The notes beneath the pieces were generated by a model that worked only from the letters and a program-made list of their open reading frames with translations, was not told where the DNA came from and ran no database searches. A program made the position numbers and the translations under genes. This document shows, piece by piece, positions 7,459 through 15,313 of a stretch of DNA of 64,000 bases. The stretch comes from Pukyongia salina (GTDB lineage Bacteria > Bacteroidota > Bacteroidia > Flavobacteriales > Flavobacteriaceae). Every line of letters begins with the position of its first letter. Position 1 is the first letter of the stretch. The DNA lies in NCBI RefSeq assembly GCF_002966125.1, contig NZ_CP027062.1:1798001-1862000 (forward strand). The letters run 5' to 3'.

Positions 7459-8022
7459 CTAATCCCAGGCATATTTCTCAAATGCCTTATCCATAGGTGT
7501 TTCAGCAATATGGTTTGTGTAATTACTAATTGTTTTTTGAGCTATGCCCAGAATGATCTCTAACAATTGTCTTTGGGTAAATCCCGCATCATAAAACACT
7601 TGAATTTCGTCCTTCGATATATTCCCCCGATTTCTAACCACAGATAGGGTGGTATCTCGCAACACTTCGAGTTTGGATGAGGGTAGTTCGGTTTTATTTC
7701 GCAGTGCATCTGTAATAGCATCGTCTACCTTCATAGCTTTTGCAATAGCAGTGTGTGCCGGAACACAATAATGACATTGGTGTTCAACATTAATCGACTG
7801 CCAAACGACGGTTAATTCGTCATTGTTAAAGGAAGAGTTTACAAATAACTGATGGATATTCTGATAGGCTTCCAACAACCCTGGGGCGCCTGCTAATGCC
7901 GCATGTAGATTGGGGATGTAGCCAAACGCCTTTTTTGACTTTTCAAGTAAGGCCTTACTTTCTTCAGGGGCTGTCTCTATTGTGTGGATTTTCAATGGAG
8001 TATTCGCTTCAATTGTACTCAT
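7459..8022 (-). CDS. carboxymuconolactone decarboxylase / AhpD-like family protein
   Basis: A 187-residue all-helical protein. The active-site region reads SINVEHQCHYCVPAHTAIAKAM, with the CxxC plus His pair (CHYCVPAHT) typical of AhpD-like peroxidase or alkylhydroperoxidase members of this family. Upstream is FGYIPNLHAALAGAPGLLEAY, and the C-terminus has the family's LEIILGIAQKTISNYTNHI helix. A thiol-dependent antioxidant role is more likely than true decarboxylation. A 26-bp perfect palindrome lies immediately upstream (8050..8075), and the TetR regulator follows, so TetR repression is likely. Confidence 0.85.
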   Translation of the reverse strand: MSTIEANTPLKIHTIETAPEESKALLEKSKKAFGYIPNLHAALAGAPGLLEAYQNIHQLFVNSSFNNDELTVVWQSINVEHQCHYCVPAHTAIAKAMKVDDAITDALRNKTELPSSKLEVLRDTTLSVVRNRGNISKDEIQVFYDAGFTQRQLLEIILGIAQKTISNYTNHIAETPMDKAFEKYAWD

Positions 8023-8049
8023 AGCTTAGATTTTTTATGTTAATAATAT

Positions 8050-8075
8050 TATATCTAACCAATTGGTTAGATATA
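8050..8075. promoter_or_regulatory. perfect 26-bp palindrome, putative TetR operator
   Basis: Positions 8050-8075 are perfectly self-complementary, with core CTAACCAATTGGTTAG at 8055-8070. The site lies 28 bp before the carboxymuconolactone decarboxylase-like ATG, in the gap after the TetR gene. A related 16-bp dyad, CTAAACAAACGTTTAG, precedes the TetR gene itself, supporting a shared operator CTAANCAANNGNTTAG. Confidence 0.7.
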
Positions 8076-8088
8076 GTTAAAAAAAATA

Positions 8089-8652
8089 TTAAAGGTTAAT
8101 AAATATGTTCTGTATATAATTGTCTAATTGTGTTTTGGTAAAAATTCGTGTGGCCGAGGATAACCCAAACATCGAAATAATTAAATAGTCTGCTTGTTGT
8201 TCAACGGTTACTTGATCTTTAGTAGTATCTTGTTTCAATACCAAGGCGAAAACAGATCTCACATTCTCGGTAAAACTAAACAAGGCTTCTTTGATCGAGT
8301 CATCCGCATCCTGTGAGATTTCGTTGGCGGTATTGGTGATCAGGCATCCTTTACCAATTTCATTTTCCTTTGAAAATTCGATAAAATCGTAGAAATATTC
8401 CTTGATGCCGTTTATACCCTTATTAGAATCTTTTAAGGTATTTAGGAGCACATTTAATTTCTGTTTGTAACATTTTAAACTTTCCAGAAAAACTCCGTTT
8501 TTATTGCCAAAGCTAGAATAGATGGAGAATTTGTTAATTCCCATTTCTTTTTCAAGCATCTGCATAGAAGTGGCCTCGTACCCGTGATGCCAAAACGCAT
8601 TCATAGCTTTCTCAATCACTTCCTGCTCGTTATATTTCTTTGTTCTTGGCAT
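8089..8652 (-). CDS. TetR/AcrR family transcriptional regulator
   Basis: A 187-residue protein with an N-terminal TetR helix-turn-helix (residues about 8-55: EQEVIEKAMNAFWHHGYEATSMQMLEKEMGINKFSIYSSFGNKNGVF) and a helical ligand-binding C-terminal domain. The region GKGCLITNTANEIS near residue 95 is common in TetR regulators of this YbjK/YxaF-like type. The dyads at 8676..8691 (own promoter) and 8050..8075 (decarboxylase-like gene) suggest that it represses itself and the downstream genes. The inducer is unknown; the target enzyme hints at electrophiles or quinones. Confidence 0.9.
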   Translation of the reverse strand: MPRTKKYNEQEVIEKAMNAFWHHGYEATSMQMLEKEMGINKFSIYSSFGNKNGVFLESLKCYKQKLNVLLNTLKDSNKGINGIKEYFYDFIEFSKENEIGKGCLITNTANEISQDADDSIKEALFSFTENVRSVFALVLKQDTTKDQVTVEQQADYLIISMFGLSSATRIFTKTQLDNYIQNIFINL

Positions 8653-8675
8653 TGTGAATTAAATTCAACACAAAA

Positions 8676-8691
8676 CTAAACAAACGTTTAG
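8676..8691. promoter_or_regulatory. putative TetR operator upstream of the TetR gene
   Basis: CTAAACAAACGTTTAG is a dyad (CTAAAC/GTTTAG, inner AAACGTTT) located 24 bp before the TetR ATG. It matches the core of the 8050..8075 palindrome at the outer CTAA/TTAG and inner CAA positions. Autoregulation is inferred. Confidence 0.6.
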
Positions 8692-8854
8692 AAATATTCT
8701 TAAGTTTAACACTTATTTAATTTTTGCTCATTTAATTTTCCGTGAAAATTCCACCTCAATAATTTAAACTAATGGAATAGAGAAGATCTTTTTGGATAAT
8801 TTTTAAATCGAAGGTTAGAGTATATAAGAGGCCTCATAACAGCTCAGGACCCGG

Positions 8855-9829
8855 CTAGGGCTTACGATAGATCCCAAATACAAAATCTGAAGCATGATTG
8901 GCTAAATATTCATCTTCTAATAGAAAAAGTTCGTCCAATACCTTACTTTTTTCCGAATCTAATTCGACGAAATGGTGTGAGATATCCTTTAATGCACTCA
9001 TCAAAATATTCCCACCATAGGGTCTTTCCAGGACAGTTTCAAAATTTGAGTGTATAGCGGGTAAGATGCTGGCAGAATCAATACATTCGGAAGGATCTGC
9101 GATTATCATTCTAAAAATACCCGATCCGTAGTATCTGCGTTTTAATAAATTAGACTTGTATCGGGTTCGGTACTTTTTGGGGATGATTCGCAAAGCTTCG
9201 TTGATCTTTGCAATTTGATGTTTTGGGAATTGCAAGCGGGTTGCTCCTACAAATTCATTTATAACCAGTAAACCATTTGATTTTAAACTGTCCTTAATTG
9301 TGGTTTTTACGAAATTCTCAATTTGGTCGAAATGATGTAAAGACGCATGAAAGAAAACCACATCAAAATACTCTTTGGGTATTTCATAATTGTTAATGTC
9401 TGCACAGATAAATTTTATATTTTTTAAATTGAGGTCATGTGCCTTAGCTTCGGCTTCTAACAATCTGTTCTTGGCAATATCAATACAGATAATTTCTTCA
9501 AAATTATCGTATTTGGCCAGTTCGATCTCATGATGACTGGCTCCGCTTCCTAGAGATATCAATTTAAGCCCGGTTTTGTTTTGCAGATAATTGGTTACAA
9601 AAAACTCTTTGTAATCCATATCTGCGTTTCCTGTGGTCAATTCATTCCAGCGCTCTATCACTTTTGGTACAATCCACCAATCTGCACTTTTATAATCTAA
9701 TTGATCGAATGTTTTCTCGGTGCGTTTTAAGCCGAAGATGTTTAGTTTTGATAAGAGAAACCCAACTCCTCTTTGTTTGGATTTATGTAAGATGTCGGTT
9801 ATGTCGTCTACTGTTAAGTATCTCTTCAT
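8855..9829 (-). CDS. class I SAM-dependent methyltransferase
   Basis: A 324-residue protein with a Rossmann methyltransferase core: motif I LKLISLGSGASHHEIEL (about residues 93-109), an acidic strand end IICIDIAKNRL, motif III-like FICADINNYEIP, and the post-motif VVFFHASLHHFDQ. The N-terminal 90 and C-terminal 100 residues are not recognisable. The LHHF element is common in small-molecule methyltransferases, but the substrate is unknown. It stands alone with 202 and 262 bp of flanking noncoding DNA. Confidence 0.8.
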   Translation of the reverse strand: MKRYLTVDDITDILHKSKQRGVGFLLSKLNIFGLKRTEKTFDQLDYKSADWWIVPKVIERWNELTTGNADMDYKEFFVTNYLQNKTGLKLISLGSGASHHEIELAKYDNFEEIICIDIAKNRLLEAEAKAHDLNLKNIKFICADINNYEIPKEYFDVVFFHASLHHFDQIENFVKTTIKDSLKSNGLLVINEFVGATRLQFPKHQIAKINEALRIIPKKYRTRYKSNLLKRRYYGSGIFRMIIADPSECIDSASILPAIHSNFETVLERPYGGNILMSALKDISHHFVELDSEKSKVLDELFLLEDEYLANHASDFVFGIYRKP

Positions 9830-10091
9830 AATTTTTATTTCACGCCAAATTTAAGTGCTTTTTTCCCGACATCCGGTTGTGGCTAATAACAAGGTAAATT
9901 AGAAGGTTCGAATTTAGTGGTAAATTCTGCAATAACCGTATACTCTTTAAAAGATTTTCGTACGCTTTAAACTCCAGATTTTGTAAAGGTTTGTTCCGAA
10001 ATTACACGTGGTTTAAGAGATTTACGGTTCGTAAATTGAAATATTATTAACACCGCCTAATAGGGATGTAATTTCGGGCAGGTGAGTAAAT

Positions 10092-10400
10092 TCAATTCGA
10101 TCTTTTATACTTTTTCGAATTTGCCGCTATTAACAAGTAGGGGACACCAATGATCATCGAAGCCCAGAAGAAATAATCCAGGAGATGTGGAATGTCGGTT
10201 ATTTTTTCAATAAAGTATCCCAAAAAGATCATCGTTGCCATCCCGAACATCACATTTCGAAACAGCGTTGAAATCCCCTCAATATCGTATTTCACTTTTT
10301 CTTCCTTCGGTAGTGTATTATACCCGGCAATAAGGAAATACAACTTTCCATATTTTATTAAAATTCCAAGGACTATAAAAATAAATGCTGCTACAATCAT
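10092..10400 (-). CDS. DUF3784-type small membrane protein
   Basis: A 102-residue protein starting at the ATG at 10400 (MIVAAFIFIVLGILIKYGK). A longer frame would need a TTG at 10415, and family members begin near this ATG. It has three hydrophobic segments, and the block YFLIAGYNTLPKEEKVKYDIEG is diagnostic of DUF3784, small inner-membrane proteins of unknown role. It is monocistronic. The 262 bp upstream of the methyltransferase gene (9830-10091) show nothing I can assign. Confidence 0.75.
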   Translation of the reverse strand: MIVAAFIFIVLGILIKYGKLYFLIAGYNTLPKEEKVKYDIEGISTLFRNVMFGMATMIFLGYFIEKITDIPHLLDYFFWASMIIGVPYLLIAANSKKYKRSN

Positions 10401-10560
10401 CTTTATGTATTTCAATTAAAATTAATAAATTTTGGTAATTGAAGTCAAGAGTTTTTACGATGTGGTTACTAGTTGTGAAGCAAGTTTTTGTCCACTCTAT
10501 AGGATTTCATCGTAGGAGTTGCTAAAAGCACAAAACCGTCATCAGCTATCCTAAAAACCT

Positions 10561-11403
10561 TTATTGGCTGAATTTATGTTTTAATAATTCTTCCTGTACG
10601 ACCAGATGTCCTCCTCCTACTAGTACAAAAACCTTATTATATGTTTCTGAAGCACTTACAATTTTATCGATCATATACAAGTTTCTAAACTCATCCGACG
10701 CCCGATTTACTTCGTTGAGTTTAGTGAGATACTTATTCGGATAGTAAATGTCTGGATCAAATTTTCTCCACTCCAATTTTCTTTCCAGTTGTTCTTGGTA
10801 TACTTGCTTCCAATGGGTAAATTCCAGCTGGTATTTATTGAGAGGTAATCCCTTGTCCTTTAACATCCGAAAAAAATAATTCATATTCTGAACGAATTGT
10901 TCATCGGTAGTGCCATACGCTTTCGCCAATCTTAGTTGATTATCGATTTGACGGCACATATACATCAAAACAACCCAGTTGAGCTCGAATTTATTCAGTA
11001 AATAGGCGTATTCTAACTCTTCTTCAGGTTCTATCGATTCAAAAGGAATATTGTTTTCTTTGGCCAAGTGTATAATAAATCCAGGCTCTCCAGACTGCGC
11101 GATGGTACTATCTCTATCTTTAAATATAGGCCAATTACTGCCACCTTCATGCAATATAAAAGTTGGATCGAATTGAGTGAATCGCTTTTCAATTAGTGTA
11201 AACAATGAGTCGTTTACCGAATTAGAATGATAGGTGCCGAAATATAAAACCTCCCGGTTGGCTGAGTTCAGGTGAAGTATTTTCGGTAAATTAAAATTAT
11301 CAATTTCCGAAAACTCTTTATACGACATTAATTTAGGAGAAGAGCATCCTAATAATAGTATGGTCAAAATTAAGTAGTAATATCTGGCAACTCTAAGTTT
11401 CAA
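10561..11403 (-). CDS. TraB/GumN (Tiki)-like lipoprotein, DUF5694-type
   Basis: A 280-residue protein with a lipobox (LLLGC, Cys20). No ATG precedes the signal peptide, so the TTG at 11403 is the best start. The motifs EVLYFGTYHSN near residue 55 and FVLVGGGHLVVQEELL at the C-terminus correspond to the GTxH and GxxH elements of the TraB/GumN/Tiki superfamily, with Glu in FILHEGGSN between them. Tiki proteins of this superfamily are metal-dependent proteases, but bacterial members are mostly uncharacterised. It is membrane-anchored and probably periplasmic. It stands alone. Confidence 0.6.
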   Translation of the reverse strand: MKLRVARYYYLILTILLLGCSSPKLMSYKEFSEIDNFNLPKILHLNSANREVLYFGTYHSNSVNDSLFTLIEKRFTQFDPTFILHEGGSNWPIFKDRDSTIAQSGEPGFIIHLAKENNIPFESIEPEEELEYAYLLNKFELNWVVLMYMCRQIDNQLRLAKAYGTTDEQFVQNMNYFFRMLKDKGLPLNKYQLEFTHWKQVYQEQLERKLEWRKFDPDIYYPNKYLTKLNEVNRASDEFRNLYMIDKIVSASETYNKVFVLVGGGHLVVQEELLKHKFSQ

Positions 11404-11526
11404 TGAAGGGTAATTGGTTTCATAAAGGACGAAAAGATTTTAATTTGGTTACCTTAAATATAGGATTTTAAATAAAGGATGGAACGGGAAGTGAAAAAGG
11501 ACGACTATAACTTACTGCTGCTTCAC

Positions 11527-11874
11527 CTATAATTGGATCTCGCCTTCCCCTTCAATATTGTAATACGAAATGATCTCCCTAATTCTATTGCCATCAGTTT
11601 TATACCATTCGCTTACGTCCAGCGAAAAATCACCCCGTTTCCCGGTATAACGAACACATGCGGTTGTTTCACCGTACAAGGCGTCGTGAATTTTGAAGGT
11701 ATGTCCTAAAAATTTATTCTCATTGGCTGCTACCAGGGCTAAATAAGCGTCTTTACCGGCTATTGTCCCATACGGACTCGTATGCTTAAAATCATCTGTA
11801 ACCGGGATGTCTTTATAGTTGCCTGTTTCCCAGGATTCAAACCATTTTGCGATTAGTTTCTCTGTGTCCTCCAT
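11527..11874 (-). CDS. NTF2/SnoaL-like family protein
   Basis: A 115-residue protein starting at the ATG at 11874 (MEDTEKLIAKWFESWETGNY); an in-frame TTG lies five codons earlier. The helix-rich start WFESWETGNYKDIPVTDDFKHTSPYGTIAGKDAYL followed by strands ending in DVSEWYKTDGNRIREIISYYN is typical of SnoaL-like NTF2 domains. These form a cone-shaped pocket used as small enzymes or ligand binders; the ligand is unknown here. Confidence 0.75.
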   Translation of the reverse strand: MEDTEKLIAKWFESWETGNYKDIPVTDDFKHTSPYGTIAGKDAYLALVAANENKFLGHTFKIHDALYGETTACVRYTGKRGDFSLDVSEWYKTDGNRIREIISYYNIEGEGEIQL

Positions 11875-11932
11875 CTTATTTGCATCCAACTAAACTTTGG
11901 TGTCAATCTAAAGGTATTTAAATTTTATACTA

Positions 11933-11963
11933 AAGAAAAACGCCTGTCTATAAAACAGGCGCT
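11933..11963 (-). terminator. intrinsic terminator downstream of the cytochrome gene
   Basis: CGCCTGT (11941-11947) pairs with ACAGGCG (11955-11961). On the minus strand the stem is followed by TTTTTC at 11940-11935. It lies 37 bp after the end of the c-type cytochrome gene at 12000 and would end the rhodanese-cytochrome transcript. Confidence 0.8.
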
Positions 11964-11999
11964 TTCAAAGGTTTGAACCTATATAATATCTTTTCTTTT

Positions 12000-12566
12000 T
12001 CATCCACGGGATTTTCGCATACCTTTTCCCATTCCCTGGCCGTTACCCTTACCTTTCATAGAATGATTTCCCTGGCAATTCCCGGAGCAGCTTTCGGTAC
12101 AATTTCCCATACCTTTTTTCATTTGCTGGTTCATGTGGGCTTCAAACCATACCGGCTGTTCGATCTCATAATCGTACATATACTCAGAGATCAGCCTGAT
12201 GGCGTCTTCCGGGTATATTTGTTTTGGCATTACACCAAATCGCTGGACTGCGCCAAACATTTTTGCATTAGCTTCAGTGGGTTCATCAAGCCAGGCCAGC
12301 ATTTCTGTTGTAAATTCTTCCTTGGTGGTACCTTCAGTAATATAATGTTTCTTTATCGCGATCATTGGCGGGCCAATTCTGTCCACCTCGGCCGTTGTAG
12401 CATCATGGCAAGCATAGCAATATTGTTCCATTAAGGCCTTGCCTGGGTGTTCAGGTTCGGAAACCGAAATCATTGTTGGGCTCAACACTGCCTGGTAGGG
12501 TTCGTTTGGGGTTGAATTACAACCCATCAATAGTAGTAATGCAGATAGAAATGCGAGTGTTTTCAT
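12000..12566 (-). CDS. monoheme c-type cytochrome lipoprotein with Met/Gly/Cys-rich tail
   Basis: A 188-residue lipoprotein (LLMGC, Cys16) with one heme c site, CYACH at residues 50-54, and the later FGVMPKQ that can supply the Met axial ligand. The last 45 residues are unusual: basic, rich in Gly, Met and Lys, with three further cysteines in GNCTESCSGNCQGNHSM. That tail has the look of a metal-binding or flexible segment and is not part of the cytochrome fold. It follows the rhodanese gene by 10 bp, so the two form an operon in a sulfur-type cluster. Electron transfer from sulfur oxidation is a plausible role. Confidence 0.8.
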   Translation of the reverse strand: MKTLAFLSALLLLMGCNSTPNEPYQAVLSPTMISVSEPEHPGKALMEQYCYACHDATTAEVDRIGPPMIAIKKHYITEGTTKEEFTTEMLAWLDEPTEANAKMFGAVQRFGVMPKQIYPEDAIRLISEYMYDYEIEQPVWFEAHMNQQMKKGMGNCTESCSGNCQGNHSMKGKGNGQGMGKGMRKSRG

Positions 12567-12576
12567 AATTGTGTGT

Positions 12577-12921
12577 TTAGTTCCACTTCATATAACCACC
12601 TTTTAGGTCGTAGATCTCTGTGAAACCCAATTTAACCAGTTGTGCTGCAGCGCCTCTGCTTCTGGATCCGGATCGGCAATAAATATACACGGCTTTGTTC
12701 TTGTCCAGTTTTGCAACTTTTTCAGCAAAGACCTGAGGTTGGAAATAATCGATATTCACGGCGTTGGGGATATGTCCTGCCCGGTATTCGTTTGGGGTTC
12801 GAACATCCACTAATTGTACTTTTCCCTTGGAGATCGCTGCTTTGTACTCGGAGGTGTTTAAAATTCGAATACTGTTTGAACTTGACCCTGCAGCAGTACC
12901 TAAGAGTGATTTAAAAAACAT
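12577..12921 (-). CDS. single-domain rhodanese
   Basis: A 114-residue protein with one complete rhodanese domain: VQLVDVRTPNEYRAGHIPNAVNIDYF, then the active loop YCRSGSRSRGAA with catalytic Cys82, and the closing DLKGGYMKW. Single rhodaneses carry persulfide sulfur on this Cys. The N-terminal 20 residues are Ser/Gly-rich with no clear lipobox. It lies 10 bp before the cytochrome gene and near the MBL-rhodanese fusion, so a role in sulfane sulfur handling is well supported by context. Confidence 0.9.
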   Translation of the reverse strand: MFFKSLLGTAAGSSSNSIRILNTSEYKAAISKGKVQLVDVRTPNEYRAGHIPNAVNIDYFQPQVFAEKVAKLDKNKAVYIYCRSGSRSRGAAAQLVKLGFTEIYDLKGGYMKWN

Positions 12922-12953
12922 AAGTAATTTATTTTTGGTGTGTTTACAAATTA

Positions 12954-12989
12954 TTAATGAAGCAGCCGTATTTCAGGCTGCTTCATTAA
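12954..12989 (-). terminator. 14-bp perfect hairpin between peroxiredoxin and rhodanese genes
   Basis: TTAATGAAGCAGCC (12954-12967) pairs perfectly with GGCTGCTTCATTAA (12976-12989) around an 8-base loop. It starts 20 bp after the peroxiredoxin stop. There is no long U-run on the minus strand (next bases TAATTTG), so it may terminate weakly or protect the 3' end. Confidence 0.6.
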
Positions 12990-13008
12990 ACCTAACATAA
13001 AAACCCTT

Positions 13009-13668
13009 CTACACCAGCTCCTTTTTAGCCAGGTAGAAGTCAACTTTCTCTACTGTATCATCGTTGATCCGATCTTCCATTTCAGCAAGAGTCTTTGGTG
13101 GCGGTACGATTACCTTGTCACCTCTTTTCCAGTTTAGCGGTAAAGCCACTTTATAATCATCAGATATCTGAAGGGCTTCAAGGGCTCTTAAGATCTCTTC
13201 CATATTTCTTCCCACATTAAGCGGGTAGTACATGATAAGTCTTATCTTTTTAGTTGGATCTATAAAGAAAACGGCTCTTACTGCTGCGGTCTCACTTTCG
13301 TTTGGTTGCAGCATTCCATAGAGCTTGGCAACTTTCATATCGATGTCTGCTATGATCGGGAAATCGAAGTAAACCCCTGTATTTTTTCTCACATTGTTCA
13401 CCCATGCCAGATGAGCATGTATACTATCAATACTTAAGCCAAGCAATTCGGTGTTCATTGCCTCGAATTCCTTCTGATGTTCGGCAAAACCACTCATCTC
13501 GGTAGTGCAAACCGGTGTAAAATCGGCCGGATGTGAGAACATCACTATCCACTTGTCTTTGGCATATTCGGATAGTTTTATCTTTCCTTTGGTAGTCACT
13601 GCTTCAAAATCGGGAGCATTATCCCCTATTCGCGGCATGCTAAATTGTTGATTCTCTTCAGTTGTCAT
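13009..13668 (-). CDS. 1-Cys peroxiredoxin (Prx6 type)
   Basis: About 219 residues from the ATG at 13668 (MTTEENQQFSMPRIGDNAPDF); an in-frame ATG at 13689 would add seven residues. The peroxidatic site reads SHPADFTPVCTTE with Cys54 (PXXXT/SXXC form), and the long C-terminal extension with LNWKRGDKVIVPP is typical of Prx6. No resolving Cys is evident. Such enzymes reduce peroxides in the cytoplasm with an external thiol donor. A GTAAC-N4-GTTAC dyad (13722..13735) lies upstream and matches those before the MBL-rhodanese and Crp genes, so it is probably in the same regulon. Confidence 0.9.
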   Translation of the reverse strand: MTTEENQQFSMPRIGDNAPDFEAVTTKGKIKLSEYAKDKWIVMFSHPADFTPVCTTEMSGFAEHQKEFEAMNTELLGLSIDSIHAHLAWVNNVRKNTGVYFDFPIIADIDMKVAKLYGMLQPNESETAAVRAVFFIDPTKKIRLIMYYPLNVGRNMEEILRALEALQISDDYKVALPLNWKRGDKVIVPPPKTLAEMEDRINDDTVEKVDFYLAKKELV

Positions 13669-13721
13669 AATTTCATTCTTTAAATTCATTATAAAATTAT
13701 AGCTTCCCTATGTCCTGTACA

Positions 13722-13735
13722 GTAACTTATGTTAC
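13722..13735. promoter_or_regulatory. putative Crp/Fnr operator before the peroxiredoxin gene
   Basis: GTAACTTATGTTAC, a dyad with 5-bp arms and 4-bp centre. With its flanks (ACA before, ATAA after) it is nearly identical to 15293..15306. It lies between the MBL-rhodanese terminator and the peroxiredoxin start. Binding by the neighbouring Crp/Fnr regulator is inferred. Confidence 0.65.
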
Positions 13736-13739
13736 ATAA

Positions 13740-13775
13740 TGAAAAGAAAAGAGCGGGCAATCCTGCTCCGCTCTT
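13740..13775 (-). terminator. intrinsic terminator downstream of the MBL-rhodanese gene
   Basis: AAGAGCGG (13749-13756) pairs with CCGCTCTT (13768-13775). On the minus strand the hairpin continues into TTCTTTTC. It begins about 40 bp after the MBL-rhodanese stop. Confidence 0.75.
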
Positions 13776-13815
13776 CCTTGTTGTGTCCTATAAAATGAAA
13801 CAAAAATCAAACAAC

Positions 13816-15234
13816 TTATAGCATAGTAGTTGGACACACATAATCGGTCAATGGAAGGCCCGATTTTTTCATTGCATCTACTCCTCCGGCTATATCGATG
13901 ACATTGTGAATCCCGCGACTCTTTAAAATGGAAGCCGCGATCACACTTCGGTAACCTCCCTGGCAATGGAGATAGAAATTTTCTTCTGAAGGAAATTGAG
14001 GTAAATAGTCGTTAAAATAGTCTAAGGGAGTATTTACAGCACCCTCGAAGTGTTCGGCGTTATACTCACTTGCTTTCCGAACATCAAAAACCTTAGCGTC
14101 CGGCTTCATCACATACTGCTTTTTAAATTCCTGTACCGTAACCGAAGTAAGGGTGTCGAATTCTTTCGAAGCTCCCTTCCATGCCTCGAATCCGCCTTTG
14201 AGGTATCCCAGCGTATGGTCGAAACCAACTCTGGATAAGCGGGTAATTACTTCATCCTCTTTTCCTTCCGGAACCACCAGGAGGATAGGTTGTTTCACAT
14301 CTGTGATGAGTGCACCGGCCCAGGGAGCAAAGTTTCCGTCCAGGCCAATGTATATCGACCGCGGAATATGTCCGCTTGTAAACTCATCTCGCGTGCGTAC
14401 ATCAAGGATAACGGCTCCCGTTTCTTCGGCTGCAGCTTCAAATTCATGTGGGTCTAAAGGACGGATAGCTCGTTTTTTTATACTATCAAGACTTTCATAT
14501 CCTTTTATATTCATTAGCACGTTCTGAGGGAAATATCCCGGAGGAGGGGTAAGTCCGCTTAGTAATTCTTCTACAAATTCTTCTTTGGTCATATCGGCTC
14601 TTAATGCATAGTTTACCTGTTTCTGATGTCCCAAAGTATCGGTAGTTTCCTTGCTCATCATTTTTCCACAAGCCGAGCCAGCTCCGTGATTGGGGTAAAC
14701 GATCAGGTCGTCGCTAAGGGGCATGATCTTGTTGCGCAGGGAATCGTACAGGTGTCTTGCTAGTTTTTCTTCAGTAAGATCTGAAACCACATGCTGGGCA
14801 AGATCGGGCCTGCCCACGTCACCTATAAACAGTGTATCTCCGGTAATGATACCATGCTCCTTCCCGTTCTCGTCTATTAGAAGATAAGTGGTGCTTTCCA
14901 TGGTATGCCCTGGTGTATGGATTACCTTCACCTTATAATCACCAACATTAAAAACCTGGTTATCTTCGGCTATGATGGCCTCATAATTTGGTTTGGCCGT
15001 AGGTCCAAAAACTATGCGGGCTCCCGTTTTGGTTTTCAAATCCAGATGGCCACTTACAAAATCGGCATGAAAATGCGTTTCGAAAACATATTTGATCTTA
15101 GCATTATCTTTTTCGGCCCTGGCCAGGTAAGGCCCTACTTCCCGAAGCGGATCGAAAATGGCTGCTTCTCCTTTACTTTCCAGGTAGTAGGCGGCATGCG
15201 CCAAACATCCTGTATATATTTGTTCTACTTTCAT
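13816..15234 (-). CDS. MBL-fold hydrolase (persulfide dioxygenase-like) fused to two rhodanese domains
   Basis: About 472 residues. I start at the ATG at 15234 (MKVEQIYTGCLAHAAYYLES) because the frame's earlier start is TTG and relatives begin here. Residues 1-240 are a metallo-beta-lactamase fold with ETHFHADFVSGH, HTPGHTMES, GDTLFIGDVGRPD and VYPNHGAGS, the layout of ETHE1-like persulfide dioxygenases. Two rhodanese domains follow. The first (ILDVRTRDEFTSGHIPRS) has no cysteine in its active loop (VVPEGKED), so it is catalytically dead. The second has HCQGGYRS with an active Cys about 49 residues from the end. Oxidation of protein- or glutathione-bound persulfide to sulfite in the cytoplasm is the likely role. 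A GTAAC-N4-GTTAC site lies upstream. Confidence 0.9.
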   Translation of the reverse strand: MKVEQIYTGCLAHAAYYLESKGEAAIFDPLREVGPYLARAEKDNAKIKYVFETHFHADFVSGHLDLKTKTGARIVFGPTAKPNYEAIIAEDNQVFNVGDYKVKVIHTPGHTMESTTYLLIDENGKEHGIITGDTLFIGDVGRPDLAQHVVSDLTEEKLARHLYDSLRNKIMPLSDDLIVYPNHGAGSACGKMMSKETTDTLGHQKQVNYALRADMTKEEFVEELLSGLTPPPGYFPQNVLMNIKGYESLDSIKKRAIRPLDPHEFEAAAEETGAVILDVRTRDEFTSGHIPRSIYIGLDGNFAPWAGALITDVKQPILLVVPEGKEDEVITRLSRVGFDHTLGYLKGGFEAWKGASKEFDTLTSVTVQEFKKQYVMKPDAKVFDVRKASEYNAEHFEGAVNTPLDYFNDYLPQFPSEENFYLHCQGGYRSVIAASILKSRGIHNVIDIAGGVDAMKKSGLPLTDYVCPTTML

Positions 15235-15292
15235 CTTTATCAAAATTTTTAATTGTTGAGGATAAAAGTAAAACCTTGCAGCGTGCTACACA

Positions 15293-15306
15293 GTAACTTA
15301 GGTTAC
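15293..15306. promoter_or_regulatory. putative Crp/Fnr operator before the MBL-rhodanese gene
   Basis: GTAACTTAGGTTAC, the same 5-4-5 dyad as at 13722 and 16808. The flanks ACA and ATAA are also shared with 13722. It is about 60 bp upstream of the ATG at 15234, immediately after the TauE/SafE gene. Confidence 0.65.
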
Positions 15307-15313
15307 ATAAGGA

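Noticed and set aside
9906-9925. GGTTCGAAT tract that looks like a tRNA T-loop
   Set aside because: No acceptor stem or anticodon arm can be drawn around it.
10401-10415. TTG start extending the DUF3784 protein by five residues
   Set aside because: The ATG at 10400 gives the usual family start and length.
13727-13966. 79-residue minus-strand frame overlapping the MBL-rhodanese 3' end
   Set aside because: It is in a different frame of a strongly supported gene and has no family features.
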